From Staphylococcus succinus (GTDB taxonomy: Bacteria; Bacillota; Bacilli; Staphylococcales; Staphylococcaceae): DNA of 64,000 nucleotides. Positions 44,677-53,789 of the stretch are shown in pieces. The stretch's first letter is position 1, and each line of letters begins with the position of its first letter. Made by a program: the position numbers and the translations under genes. A model generated the notes under the pieces. That model did no database searches and was not told the origin of the DNA. It worked only from the letters and a program-made list of their open reading frames with translations. The stretch spans positions 62,001 to 126,000 of the forward strand of contig NZ_CP118976.1 of the NCBI RefSeq assembly GCF_029024945.1. Direction: 5' to 3'.

Positions 44677-45049
44677 AATAACTCCCCCTTAAAATTTAAA
44701 CTTTAATATATTGTACCAAAGGTAATTAGATGGGAATATTAAGATAAGGTAAATTTATATGAAATTTAAAACAATGTTATGACGATAATAGAAAATAAAG
44801 GTTATTATGGTCTTTAGTTTATTATAATTAAATTTTATGGTTGATAGATATATAATTAGAATAAGTTATTAAGATGAAAAAATACTTCCTTTCAGGGTCT
44901 ACTGATGGAGGTGATTCTTTAGTACATCATAATATTTCCTCGGAAATATTAAACGATGTTTTAATCAATGCATAGGCTGAATTAAGCACAATATGAAGGT
45001 GCACTTTTATGAATTATAAATAAAACATCTAGTCTTTTATTATAAAAAG
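44677..45049. other. Intergenic stretch with a gene remnant
   Basis: Mostly AT-rich. A 33-codon frame at 44874-44975 (MKKYFLSGSTDGGDSLVHHN then ISSEILNDVLINA) reads like real protein but has no ribosome site, and further sensible codons follow its stop. It may be a remnant of a lost gene. Confidence 0.4.
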
Positions 45050-45143
45050 AAAAAACACCTCCTCGTTGAATACATGTTTCCAAGTGAGCCACGAAATCAG
45101 TGGGATATAAGATGGAAAATATTCAAAAAGGAAGGTGTTTTTA
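45050..45143 (-). terminator. Large-loop terminator of the inositol-type operon
   Basis: AAAAAACACCT (45050-45060) pairs with AGGTGTTTTT (about 45133-45142). The long loop contains a second imperfect stem (GAATACATGTTTCC with GGAAAATATTC). On the minus strand a T-run follows. It lies right after the stop at 45152. Confidence 0.6.
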
Positions 45144-45151
45144 GTTTTTAC

Positions 45152-46327
45152 TTATTGATATTCTACCCATTGGGAACCTTGATCTGCTGAGGCCACGCAA
45201 TTTTCAATCCAACATACGCCTTCAATACCCGAATTAATATCAGGATAGATGAGTTGAGACAGTGTTTCTTCATCACCGCGGTTTTTAGCATCAATTGCTA
45301 ATGCTATGTTTAAGTAAATGTTGCCCCACGCTTCTGTTAATCCTTCTTGATGGAGGATGCCGAGACGTTCATTTTGTTTAGCTAAGTCATCTAAATATTC
45401 TGCTCCTCTATATAAAGTTTGATTCGGCGCGCCTTGCGGTTGGTAAAGGAGTTCATTCGGTGCGCTATCCCACCATTCTAAACTGCCAGTTGATCCTACA
45501 ATACGGATGCGTTGACCATCCATTTGACCTGAATCTACAGCTGATGTCCACATGCGTCCAACTGCGCCATTATCATAATGCATCAATACATATGCGTTGT
45601 CTTCAAGAGGGTAACGTGAACCCACAAAACTTTGTCTATCACACAATAATTTCTTGATTGATAAATGAGGGAGTACAAGTTTTGAAATATAATACGTATG
45701 AATAGATAAGTCACCAATGACGAATGTAGGACCAGCTATTTTAGGATCGACACGCCATTTTTGTGCAGCGTTGTCTTTATCTCCTTGTGAATTACCTGCG
45801 TATCCATGCGTATATTGCATTTCAACTAAATGGATGTCGCCGATTTTATTTTGTTCAATCATAGATCTCATTTGTAAAATGATTGAATTTCCGGAATAAC
45901 CGTAAGTGACACCTACAATAAGGCCTTGTTGTTCAGCAAATGCTTTTATCTCTTCAGCTTCTTTAGTTGTGAAAACTAAAGGCTTTTCACAAATTACATG
46001 TAGACCAGCTTCTAGTGCTGCCATCGTAATTTCATAATGAGTGCCATTTGGTGTGGCAATAGATACAACTTCTACACCGTCCGTGCGTTTAGCTTCTTCT
46101 TCAATTAGCGTTTGATAATCATCATAACAGCGATTTTTATCTACACCCAAATTAACACCGAAGGACTTGCCACGTTCACTATCAATATCGAATGCACCAG
46201 CAACTAATTCATAAGTTCTATCACGTAAAGCGCCACTGCGGTGTTTATATCCTACTTGACTTGTTCTACCGCCACCAATCATACCCCAACGCAAAGATCT
46301 TTCCATTTTCTTTTCACCATTATTCAT
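45152..46327 (-). CDS. Gfo/Idh/MocA-family oxidoreductase
   Basis: 391 residues. NAD fold WGMIGGGRTSQVG, ATPNGTHYEITMAALEAGLH and the dinucleotide-sugar signature CEKPLVFT with the catalytic-region Lys are seen; the C-terminal half is the beta-sheet substrate domain (LEDNAYVLMHYDNGAVGRM). It would oxidise an inositol, sugar or sugar-acid with NAD. ATG 46327 has GGGAG at good spacing; an upstream ATG at 46345 is rejected. Last gene of a transporter-isomerase-dehydrogenase operon. Confidence 0.87.
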   Translation of the reverse strand: MNNGEKKMERSLRWGMIGGGRTSQVGYKHRSGALRDRTYELVAGAFDIDSERGKSFGVNLGVDKNRCYDDYQTLIEEEAKRTDGVEVVSIATPNGTHYEITMAALEAGLHVICEKPLVFTTKEAEEIKAFAEQQGLIVGVTYGYSGNSIILQMRSMIEQNKIGDIHLVEMQYTHGYAGNSQGDKDNAAQKWRVDPKIAGPTFVIGDLSIHTYYISKLVLPHLSIKKLLCDRQSFVGSRYPLEDNAYVLMHYDNGAVGRMWTSAVDSGQMDGQRIRIVGSTGSLEWWDSAPNELLYQPQGAPNQTLYRGAEYLDDLAKQNERLGILHQEGLTEAWGNIYLNIALAIDAKNRGDEETLSQLIYPDINSGIEGVCWIENCVASADQGSQWVEYQ

Positions 46328-46362
46328 ATAAAAAACTCCCTTCATTTAATAGCATAATTTTA

Positions 46363-47301
46363 TTACACAATGACTTGTTGCAAAGCTTCTATAGACACGT
46401 CAACACCGTCTTCAGCAGACATTGTAAAGTCTTCCATCTCTAGAGATACATAACCATCGTAACCGACCATCCTAACAACAGAGAAGAAAGTCTTCCACCA
46501 CTGTAAATCATGCCCATGGCCTACAGCGACATAATTCCATGCTCTATTTTTAGTATCTTTGATATCTTTTGTTTCTAGCACAGTATTTAAACCAACGGGT
46601 CCAGCTTCAATTCTCAAATCTTTACCATGCATGTGGTGTATGGCGTCTTCAAGCTTTCGCGCACATTGAATGGGGTCACCACCCATCCAAAATAAATGGC
46701 TTGGATCTAGGTTCATGCCAATCATAGGATCAACAGCCTGTCTTAATTTAAATAAAGTTTCTGGATTATAGACGAGCTGTGTCCCGTGGTTTTCTAGCGC
46801 TATTTTTTCAATGCCATATTGCTTGGCAATAGGTACGAGCTGTTTCCAATAAGGAATAGCTACTTCATACCATTGGTAATCCAGTGACACTTTTAACTCT
46901 GGCGGCCAACTTACAGTGGTTGTAATCCAATTCGGTGTTTCATCATTTGGTGAAGCGGGAGGCAATCCACTCATCATAACAATCGTCTTTACGTCGAGAA
47001 GTTTCGCTAATTTAAATGTGTTTAATGTAACTTCTCGATGTTGCTTACCAGTTTCTCTTGGATCCAAAGGGTTACCTGAGCAGTTTAAAGCAACGATTTT
47101 CACGCCATACTTAGCAAGTAGTGATTGTAAGTCAGCACGTGCTGTATCATTGGATAGAAGTTCGTTAAGATTTAAGTGAGGCGCAGGGGACCAACCTCCT
47201 GTCGCCAGTTCTATATGATAGACACCTTGTTGTGTAATCTTTTTTAATACTGCTTCAAGTGACATATGAGGAAGACTATCTGTGTAATATGCAAGTTTCA
47301 T
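46363..47301 (-). CDS. Sugar phosphate isomerase/epimerase family protein (TIM barrel)
   Basis: 312 residues of the AP-endonuclease-2 fold. IALENHGTQLVYNPETLFKL, GMNLDPSHLFWMGGDP and HMHGKDLRIE supply the metal-binding Glu, Asp and His residues, and YVAVGHGHDLQWW with SLEMEDFTM closes the barrel. Relatives include IolE, IolI and hydroxypyruvate isomerase. Operon context with an IolT-like transporter and a Gfo/Idh dehydrogenase suggests inositol or inositol-like sugar catabolism. Confidence 0.85.
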   Translation of the reverse strand: MKLAYYTDSLPHMSLEAVLKKITQQGVYHIELATGGWSPAPHLNLNELLSNDTARADLQSLLAKYGVKIVALNCSGNPLDPRETGKQHREVTLNTFKLAKLLDVKTIVMMSGLPPASPNDETPNWITTTVSWPPELKVSLDYQWYEVAIPYWKQLVPIAKQYGIEKIALENHGTQLVYNPETLFKLRQAVDPMIGMNLDPSHLFWMGGDPIQCARKLEDAIHHMHGKDLRIEAGPVGLNTVLETKDIKDTKNRAWNYVAVGHGHDLQWWKTFFSVVRMVGYDGYVSLEMEDFTMSAEDGVDVSIEALQQVIV

Positions 47302-47319
47302 TATTCATACCTCCGCTTA

Positions 47320-48747
47320 TCATTTATATTGTTTAACGATGTTTTGCGTATTTTGTTTTTTTGTTTTCATTTGTGATTTGAAATAATCTTCAATATCTTC
47401 AAGTGATTTGCCTTTTGTTTCAGGTAAGAACTTTTTAACGAAAATAATTGAAATGACATTAAGCACTGCAAATATGATGAATGTGTTAGATAAACCGATA
47501 TTGCCTAGAAGGATAGGGAATATTAAGCTAACTAAAAAATTAGCAATCCATAAGAAAAATACACTAGCCCCCATGCCAAAACCTCTAACCTTTAACGGGA
47601 ATATTTCAGATAGCATCAACCACGTTACCGGAGCGATAGCGCCTTGCATAAACCCTAAAAAGGTCACGGTTAAAGCAAGTACAATATATGGAAATATGGG
47701 GCTATCCCCTAATATAATTGGGAAAATACCTAGCAAAGTGAGTGTAGAAATAACCCCTAATTGACCAACCATTAACATAGGTTTCCGTCCAACTTTACCT
47801 AATAACCAAATGCCTACAAATACAGCTAATACTGACACAATGCCGTTAGCTATGTTACCAATGAGTGCTGCTTTGGTAGCAAGCCCTGCATCTCTTAATA
47901 TCTCCGTCCCATAATACATAATTGAATTAACACCAGTAACTTGTTGAACGACGCCAATTCCAATACCAATATAAAGGATACGTCGAACCCATGGTTGTTT
48001 AAATGAGATTCTAGATTCTAATTTTAAACGTTGTTCATTATCAATATGTGTCTTAATTTCACGTACTTCAGTTTCTGCGGTTTTTTCATCTCTTAATGAT
48101 CGTAAAATGTTGTAAGCTGGCCAGTATTTATGTTTACTTGCGTACCACCTAGGACTTTCTGGCACAGTGAGCATGCCAAACCATAGGAAGATTGCAGGCA
48201 CAGTTGCGACTAATAACATAACACGCCAAATACCTTCATTATCGACGACATTACCTAAAACAGCATTGACTATATAAGCGGTGAGCTGACCAGTAACAAT
48301 CATGAGTTCGTTTTGTGTAACCATTCGGCCACGCTGTTCTTTAGAAGCCATTTCAGATAAGAATGTAGGGACGATTACTGAAGCACCACCAACAGCTAAA
48401 CCTAAAATGATTCGAAATAAGACCATCGAAAAGACGTTAGGTGATAATCCACAGCCAATTGTTGCGAAGAAGAAAATGATGGCTAAACACATAATCATTT
48501 TCTTCCTGCCAAATGTATCTGAAAGTGTACCTCCTGATATTGCACCAAAAGCTGCACCGAAGATGAGCGAACTCGATACTAAGCCTTCTGTGGCTGGTGT
48601 TAAATCCAGTTGACTTGAAAGTGACATATACGGTAGTGCACCATTAATAACCCCTGTATCAAACCCAAAAAGTAAACCACCTAATGTAGAAATAATTGTA
48701 ATTTTGAGCATCTTTCTGTTTTTTATATCATTTGATGAGTGTTTTAT
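47320..48747 (-). CDS. MFS sugar/inositol transporter (IolT-like)
   Basis: A 12-helix sugar-porter MFS protein. STLGGLLFGFDTGVINGALP, DTFGRKKMI, PESPRWYASKHKY, the central GVVQQVTGVNSIMYYG and PETKGKSLEDIEDYF are sugar-porter signatures, and the first is very close to B. subtilis IolT. The first ATG is 48711, giving 463 residues but with no ribosome site. The only good site, CGGAGG, is placed 8 bases before an in-frame ATA at 48747, which would give 475 residues and a normal-length polar N-terminus. The extended start is annotated here but is uncertain. First gene of the operon. Confidence 0.85.
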   Translation of the reverse strand: MKHSSNDIKNRKMLKITIISTLGGLLFGFDTGVINGALPYMSLSSQLDLTPATEGLVSSSLIFGAAFGAISGGTLSDTFGRKKMIMCLAIIFFFATIGCGLSPNVFSMVLFRIILGLAVGGASVIVPTFLSEMASKEQRGRMVTQNELMIVTGQLTAYIVNAVLGNVVDNEGIWRVMLLVATVPAIFLWFGMLTVPESPRWYASKHKYWPAYNILRSLRDEKTAETEVREIKTHIDNEQRLKLESRISFKQPWVRRILYIGIGIGVVQQVTGVNSIMYYGTEILRDAGLATKAALIGNIANGIVSVLAVFVGIWLLGKVGRKPMLMVGQLGVISTLTLLGIFPIILGDSPIFPYIVLALTVTFLGFMQGAIAPVTWLMLSEIFPLKVRGFGMGASVFFLWIANFLVSLIFPILLGNIGLSNTFIIFAVLNVISIIFVKKFLPETKGKSLEDIEDYFKSQMKTKKQNTQNIVKQYK

Positions 48748-49129
48748 GATTAAAACCTCCGTTCTTTATAAGAAAAACCAATAAATTACTAAAATATAAT
48801 CAACAGTTGTTATTAAAAACACTATAATTGTAAACCTTTCCTAGTCAAATATTTTTTGGCTTATAATGGTTTTAATATTTAGTGAAAATGCTAGAGTGTT
48901 CGTAAATAGTGGGATTGAGAGGATTAATAAAAATTTATTTAAAAAGTAATATTACAAGTTTGAGTTGCGAGATAATTCGAAAAAATGTACAAAAATATAG
49001 TTATATAAAATGTTTCACGAAAAACAATTTTTAATCAAAGAAGTTTAATTATTTGAATGTGTAAGAGGGGATAGGTTGCTTGTTATAACATAAAGTGTAG
49101 AAAATTTAAGAAATGCATTAGTAAAATAA
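48748..49129. other. AT-rich upstream region of the transporter operon
   Basis: About 380 bases without a gene. Only A/T-rich promoter-like words are visible; no operator was identified. Confidence 0.45.
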
Positions 49130-49205
49130 AAAACACGCAATAATGTAAATAGGTCTCGTGTGATGTCGATATAACACGGGGCACTAAATCAAAAATGCGT
49201 GTTCG
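49130..49205 (-). terminator. Large-loop terminator after the adaptor gene
   Basis: AACACGCA and TGCGTGTT form the outer stem, with an inner stem (CTCGTGT with AACACGGG) in the loop. The minus strand continues into TTTTTTATTTT. Same layout as the element at 45050-45143. Confidence 0.6.
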
Positions 49206-49234
49206 TTATAAACTAATTTTGATAAATATACTTT

Positions 49235-50284
49235 TTATTCAGAAGGCTTTATTTTTTGACCTTCTTGAAGATTGGATTTAGGATGCTTAATTAGTTTTTC
49301 TCCAACTTTCAAGCCTTGTTTAACGATAACTTTATCATCTGTATGACCAGTTATGATAGCACGTTTGTGAACTCTGTTGTGCTCGTCGACTACAAATACG
49401 TTGTTATCTTTGGTTAGGACAGTTGTTGGCAATTGAATTGTATTTACATGAATATTCATGTCTACAGTAAAGCCATCTTTAATAGGTGTATTTAAATTGC
49501 CAACTGTTACCGCATATTTAGAAGGCTTACTTACATCTTGAATGGGTGTTGATTTATCTTTAGAAGCATGATCGACACTTTTTTGTGATTCTGTCGACAA
49601 ATCTGCAATTTGTATCACTTTACCTTGTAGTTTTTTATCCCCTTTATTGACCGAAATATTTACTTTATCGCCTTCTTTTACTTTATCTATATCATATTCT
49701 GAAATAGTCGTTTTAATTTGAGGTTGATTAGAGATAAGTTGGAGAATATTTCCATTTTTATCAATATCTTTATTAATATAATTTACTTTACCATCAAATG
49801 TGGCGTAGATATCTTTACTTGATTTGTTGTCATGTAACGTTAAGTTTTGTTGAGCTTGACTTAATTTATCCTGATCTTTACTCAATCGTTGTTGATACGT
49901 TTGATTATTAGGATGTTTATTAATTAAATCATAATCTCTCTCAATATAGTTTTGCATTTTTTTAACATCTTCAACTAACTTCGGTCGAATACTATGATTA
50001 GTATCGTAATACACAAGCGGTGTTCCTTTGCGTACTGTTTGGTTATTTTGAATTTGTGGACGTATGTATTCTCCAATTTCTCGATTTTCTTGGTAAGTTT
50101 TAATTGTTTGTGGAGAGGACTTGCCTTTTAATTTTAAAGCATTTGATTTTTTTACCGTATAAGTTTGGTAAGAACTATGTTGTTTTTGATCTATTACATG
50201 CGTTTGTTTTAATACAAAATAGGACACTACAATAATTAATACAATAAGCATGATAATAAATATCCATAATTTTTTATTTTTCAT
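49235..50284 (-). CDS. Membrane-fusion/adaptor protein of an efflux system (HlyD/RND-adaptor type)
   Basis: 349 residues: one N-terminal membrane helix (residues 5-24), a lipoyl/barrel-sandwich half at about 60-85 (IRPQIQNNQTVRKGTPLVYY), a coiled coil at about 95-150, the second lipoyl half (IYATFDGKVNYINKDIDKNG), then a beta-barrel and C-terminal segment VFVVDEHNRVHKR ... VIVKQGLKVGEKL. It is divergent from an FtsX-type ABC permease and ATPase, as in MacAB-like or YknXYZ-like systems of Gram-positive bacteria. It probably assists that exporter. Confidence 0.85.
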   Translation of the reverse strand: MKNKKLWIFIIMLIVLIIVVSYFVLKQTHVIDQKQHSSYQTYTVKKSNALKLKGKSSPQTIKTYQENREIGEYIRPQIQNNQTVRKGTPLVYYDTNHSIRPKLVEDVKKMQNYIERDYDLINKHPNNQTYQQRLSKDQDKLSQAQQNLTLHDNKSSKDIYATFDGKVNYINKDIDKNGNILQLISNQPQIKTTISEYDIDKVKEGDKVNISVNKGDKKLQGKVIQIADLSTESQKSVDHASKDKSTPIQDVSKPSKYAVTVGNLNTPIKDGFTVDMNIHVNTIQLPTTVLTKDNNVFVVDEHNRVHKRAIITGHTDDKVIVKQGLKVGEKLIKHPKSNLQEGQKIKPSE

Positions 50285-50510
50285 TATATATCACCTGCCA
50301 ACTTGATAAGTACCCATAGAAAATAAGTTGAAACGTTGTTCACAACTGTATTGAAGGTCGTTGAACTGAGTGGGAAAACTTTAAGGGCATTTTATTTGTA
50401 CATAATACTTTTTAACAAAATAAATTTTTAAAACTTTTAAATCAATTGTCCTACATATATAATTAGAGTTAATATATTAAACATAGATGTTTATTAATAG
50501 GGGTGAGTGT

Positions 50511-51560
50511 ATGTACTTAGCATGGAATGAAATACGTAGAAATAAGCTGAAATTCGGACTAATTATTGGGATTTTAGTTATGGTTAGTTACCTTTTATTC
50601 TTTTTATCCGGGTTGGCGAACGGGTTAATTAATATGAACCGAGAAGGTATAGATAAGTGGCATGCAGATGCCATTATTTTAAATAAAGATGCCAATAAGA
50701 CAGTAGCACAGTCAGTGATTGATAAAAAAGAAGTAGATGGAAATTTTAAAAAAGAAGCATATTTAACACAAACAGGAGTTATTGTTTCCAATGCTAAGGA
50801 AAAAGAAAATGCACTGTTGTTTGGCGTTGCATCTAAATCCTTTTTAATGCCTAAATTAATTTCTGGTCATGCTTTTAAGGAAAATAATGAAGTCGTTGCA
50901 GACAAAACTTTAAAGGAAAAAGGATTCAAATTAGGTGATAAGTTAACGTTGTCTCAGTCAGATGAATCCTTGACCATCGTTGGCTTTAGTGAAAGTGCTA
51001 AGTATAATGCTTCTCCGGTGCTGTTTTCTAATGCTCAAACAATGGAGAAGATAAATCCTATGTTTAATGAGGATAAGACAAATGCAGTAGTAATTAAAGA
51101 TGAAAATTGGAAAGAGCAAGATTTAAGTAATAATTTAGAAGCAGTTGCCATTTCAGATTTTGTGGAATCATTACCAGGGTACCAAGCACAGAATACGACG
51201 TTGAATTTTATGATTGTCTTCTTGTTTATTATTTCTGCAGCTGTAATAGGTATTTTCTTGTATGTAATTACGCTACAAAAAACGAGTTTATTTGGTGTAC
51301 TTAAGGCACAAGGTTTTACTAATGGCTATTTAGCTAGAGTCGTTTTAGCACAAACGTTTATTATCGCCCTTATAGGCACTGTTATAGGTTTAGTACTTAC
51401 ATTAATTACAGGTGCTTTTATACCAGCAGCTGTTCCTGTCGCGTTTAATGCACTAACATTGATTCTTTTTGGAATAGGATTGATTTTAGTATCTATTGTT
51501 GGCAGTTTATTTTCAATATTGACAGTTCGAAAAGTAGATCCATTGAAAGCTATAGGCTAA
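50511..51560 (+). CDS. ABC transporter permease, FtsX/HrtB-like
   Basis: 349 residues: helix at 15-38, a large extracellular domain (about 40-230), then three helices and the C-terminal VRKVDPLKAIG, the exact layout of FtsX/MacB-type mechanotransmission permeases. The N-terminus MYLAWNEIRRNKLKFGLIIG resembles staphylococcal HrtB, the heme-export permease. AGGGGTGAG supports ATG 50511. Role: export of a toxic compound or peptide, substrate not known. Confidence 0.87.
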   Translation: MYLAWNEIRRNKLKFGLIIGILVMVSYLLFFLSGLANGLINMNREGIDKWHADAIILNKDANKTVAQSVIDKKEVDGNFKKEAYLTQTGVIVSNAKEKENALLFGVASKSFLMPKLISGHAFKENNEVVADKTLKEKGFKLGDKLTLSQSDESLTIVGFSESAKYNASPVLFSNAQTMEKINPMFNEDKTNAVVIKDENWKEQDLSNNLEAVAISDFVESLPGYQAQNTTLNFMIVFLFIISAAVIGIFLYVITLQKTSLFGVLKAQGFTNGYLARVVLAQTFIIALIGTVIGLVLTLITGAFIPAAVPVAFNALTLILFGIGLILVSIVGSLFSILTVRKVDPLKAIG

Positions 51561-51573
51561 AGGAGTGATTAAA

Positions 51574-52248
51574 ATGTTAGAGTTTAAAAAGGTTACAAAA
51601 TCTTTTAAAGACGGTGATAGGACCATTGAAGCTGTAAAATCTACAGATTTAACTTTTCATAAAGGGGAAGTGGTAGGTATTGTTGGCCCTTCTGGTTCAG
51701 GGAAGAGTACTTTCCTTACTATGGCAGGCGCTTTACAGACACCGACTTCCGGTAGAATCATTATAAATAGCAAAGATATTACTGAAATGAATCAAAAACA
51801 ATTGTCTCAATCGAGAATGGCGGAAATTGGTTTCATTTTACAAGCAACCAATTTAGTACCATTTTTAACGGTAAAACAACAATTTGTATTATTAAAAAAA
51901 CATAGCAACCAAGTATTAAAAGATAATACATTACGTGAACTCATGGACAAGCTTGGCTTATCAACTATCAAAAATAAATTACCCAATGAAATTTCTGGGG
52001 GACAAAAGCAACGTGTAGCGATTGTCAAAGCGCTTTATACAAATCCAAGTATCATCCTAGCAGACGAACCCACGGCTTCTTTAGATACTGATAATGCTTT
52101 AGAAGTAATGAATATCTTAAAACAACAAACAAAAGATTTAAATAAAGTGTGTCTCGTTGTGACACATGATGAAAGATTAAAAAGTTATTGCGATAAAGTT
52201 TATACTATGGAAGATGGCAAACTGAGTTTAGAAACTGTTGAAAGATAA
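51574..52248 (+). CDS. ABC transporter ATP-binding protein (LolD/HrtA-like)
   Basis: 224 residues. Walker A GPSGSGKST, Q-loop GFILQATN, signature ISGGQKQRVAI, Walker B IILADEPTASLD and switch His in VVTHDE. MacB/LolD/HrtA subfamily. AAAGGAG supports ATG 51574, 13 bases after the permease stop. Energises the FtsX-like permease. Confidence 0.92.
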   Translation: MLEFKKVTKSFKDGDRTIEAVKSTDLTFHKGEVVGIVGPSGSGKSTFLTMAGALQTPTSGRIIINSKDITEMNQKQLSQSRMAEIGFILQATNLVPFLTVKQQFVLLKKHSNQVLKDNTLRELMDKLGLSTIKNKLPNEISGGQKQRVAIVKALYTNPSIILADEPTASLDTDNALEVMNILKQQTKDLNKVCLVVTHDERLKSYCDKVYTMEDGKLSLETVER

Positions 52249-52253
52249 TCTAC

Positions 52254-52296
52254 AAAATCACCTTATTAACGATTTATAAGTTAGTGAGGTGGTTTT
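52254..52296 (+). terminator. Terminator of the ABC exporter genes
   Basis: AAAATCACCT and AGGTGGTTTT arms (one G-U pair) around a 20-base loop, followed by ATTTTG. Confidence 0.65.
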
Positions 52297-52418
52297 ATTT
52301 TGTATGAGGTTCTAATAAACAGAAGTGAACAGACCGATATAGGTCACTGTGCCGGGAGTGTTAATAGATAAATAATAGTATCTGTATAATGATAATTAAT
52401 TCAAATAGTTTTCTAATA

Positions 52419-52449
52419 TTAACCTAGAGTTAACTCTAGAGTGTACACT
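52419..52449 (+). promoter_or_regulatory. MerR-type promoter of the second alcohol dehydrogenase gene
   Basis: TTAACC (52419-52424), a 19-bp spacer and TACACT (52444-52449). The spacer contains the dyad CTAGAGTTAACTCTAG (52424-52439). The design and core AGAGT-N-ACTCTA-like half sites match the promoter at 15286-15316. A further half-site AACTAGAGTTAAA lies at 52470. Confidence 0.65.
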
Positions 52450-52538
52450 TTTTTGCATCGGGTAATATTAACTAGAGTTAAATGACATATAGTTAACATT
52501 TTTGATCTTCATATAAAATATAAAGGTGGAATGCTGAT

Positions 52539-53597
52539 ATGTGTGAAAAATGCCAAACACGTGTGATACAAGCCGTAACTTCAGATTATGAATCATTTGA
52601 AACAAATATAATTACAAGAAGAGAATTAAGAGAAGACGATATAGCAATTGATATTAAATATTGTGGGATTTGTCATTCGGATATTCACGTGGTAGATAAT
52701 GATTTTGGTAGTGCAAATTTCCCGATAGTACCAGGACATGAAATTACTGGTGTTGTGTCAGCAGTAGGTAGTGATGTAACCAAATTTAAAGTTGGAGATC
52801 GTGTTGGCGTAGGTTGTTTTGTCGATTCATGTGGGGTGTGTGAACATTGCCAAAATGGTGATGAACAATTCTGTATAGAAGGTGTAGTTGTCGTCTTTAA
52901 CAGTAAAGGTTACGATGGCGAACTTACTTATGGTGGTTACGCTAATGATATTGTTGTTAAAGATCATTTTGTAATTGGTATTCCAGATACATTGGACTTG
53001 GATGTGGCTAGTCCACTTCTATGCGCGGGCGTGACTACTTATAATCCTATGAAAAAATGGAATGTAGGTCCTGGAAAGAAAGTTGGCATTATTGGAATGG
53101 GTGGACTTGGTCATTTAGCAGTCCAATTTGCACATAAAATGGGAGCCGAAGTAACAGTACTGGGTCATTCTAAAGGTAAGAATGAAGAAGCCAAAAGATT
53201 TGGTGCGGATGCCTATGAATTAACAACTGAAGTTGAAACTTTTAATAAATTAAAAGGTAAATTTGATTTTATATTAAATACAGTAGCGGTAAGTTTAGAT
53301 GTTGATGCCTATGTTAGCTTATTAAAAGTAAATGGTGCGATGGTTTATGTTGGACTCGCTGGCGAACCGCAAACATTCCATGTAGGCAGTTTATTTGGAA
53401 AACAAGCTATATTAACAGCGTCAAATGTAGGTGGTATAGCGATTACTGAAGAAATGATACAATTTGCAGCCGATAATCAAGTTCTACCGATGATTGAAAC
53501 AATTCAAGCCAATCCTAAAGCAGTTCAAGAGGCATATAACCGTATATTAGCAAGTGATGTAAGATATCGTTTTGTTATAGATATGGAAATATTATAA
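52539..53597 (+). CDS. Zinc-dependent alcohol dehydrogenase, second copy
   Basis: 352 residues. YCGICHSDIHVVDNDFG and PGHEITGVV (catalytic zinc), CGVCEHCQNGDEQFC (structural zinc), GMGGLGHLAVQFAHKMGAEV (NAD(P) fold). Its sequence follows the alcohol dehydrogenase at 14187-15227 along its whole length, so the two are paralogs. An extra N-terminal CEKC pair precedes the domain. AAAGGTGG lies before ATG. Both genes have 19-bp-spacer promoters and are probably induced by the same aldehyde or electrophile sensor. Confidence 0.9.
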   Translation: MCEKCQTRVIQAVTSDYESFETNIITRRELREDDIAIDIKYCGICHSDIHVVDNDFGSANFPIVPGHEITGVVSAVGSDVTKFKVGDRVGVGCFVDSCGVCEHCQNGDEQFCIEGVVVVFNSKGYDGELTYGGYANDIVVKDHFVIGIPDTLDLDVASPLLCAGVTTYNPMKKWNVGPGKKVGIIGMGGLGHLAVQFAHKMGAEVTVLGHSKGKNEEAKRFGADAYELTTEVETFNKLKGKFDFILNTVAVSLDVDAYVSLLKVNGAMVYVGLAGEPQTFHVGSLFGKQAILTASNVGGIAITEEMIQFAADNQVLPMIETIQANPKAVQEAYNRILASDVRYRFVIDMEIL

Positions 53598-53611
53598 AAA
53601 TATAAGATAAA

Positions 53612-53645
53612 AGCGCCTACTTCTAATGATAGAAGTGGGTGTTTT
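53612..53645 (+). terminator. Terminator of the second alcohol dehydrogenase gene
   Basis: GCGCCTACTTCT/AGAAGTGGGTGT stem with G-U pairs, a 6-base loop and TTTTTT. Confidence 0.75.
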
Positions 53646-53789
53646 TTATATTAAAAAACAACTGAAATATATATTATAAAATTTCGAATATAAAATTTAC
53701 ATAATATTAATAAAACGACTTATTATATTAACTAATTATTAACATTTTATTTATATAATAAAATATAAGAAGGTAAAGGAGGGGCTAAT

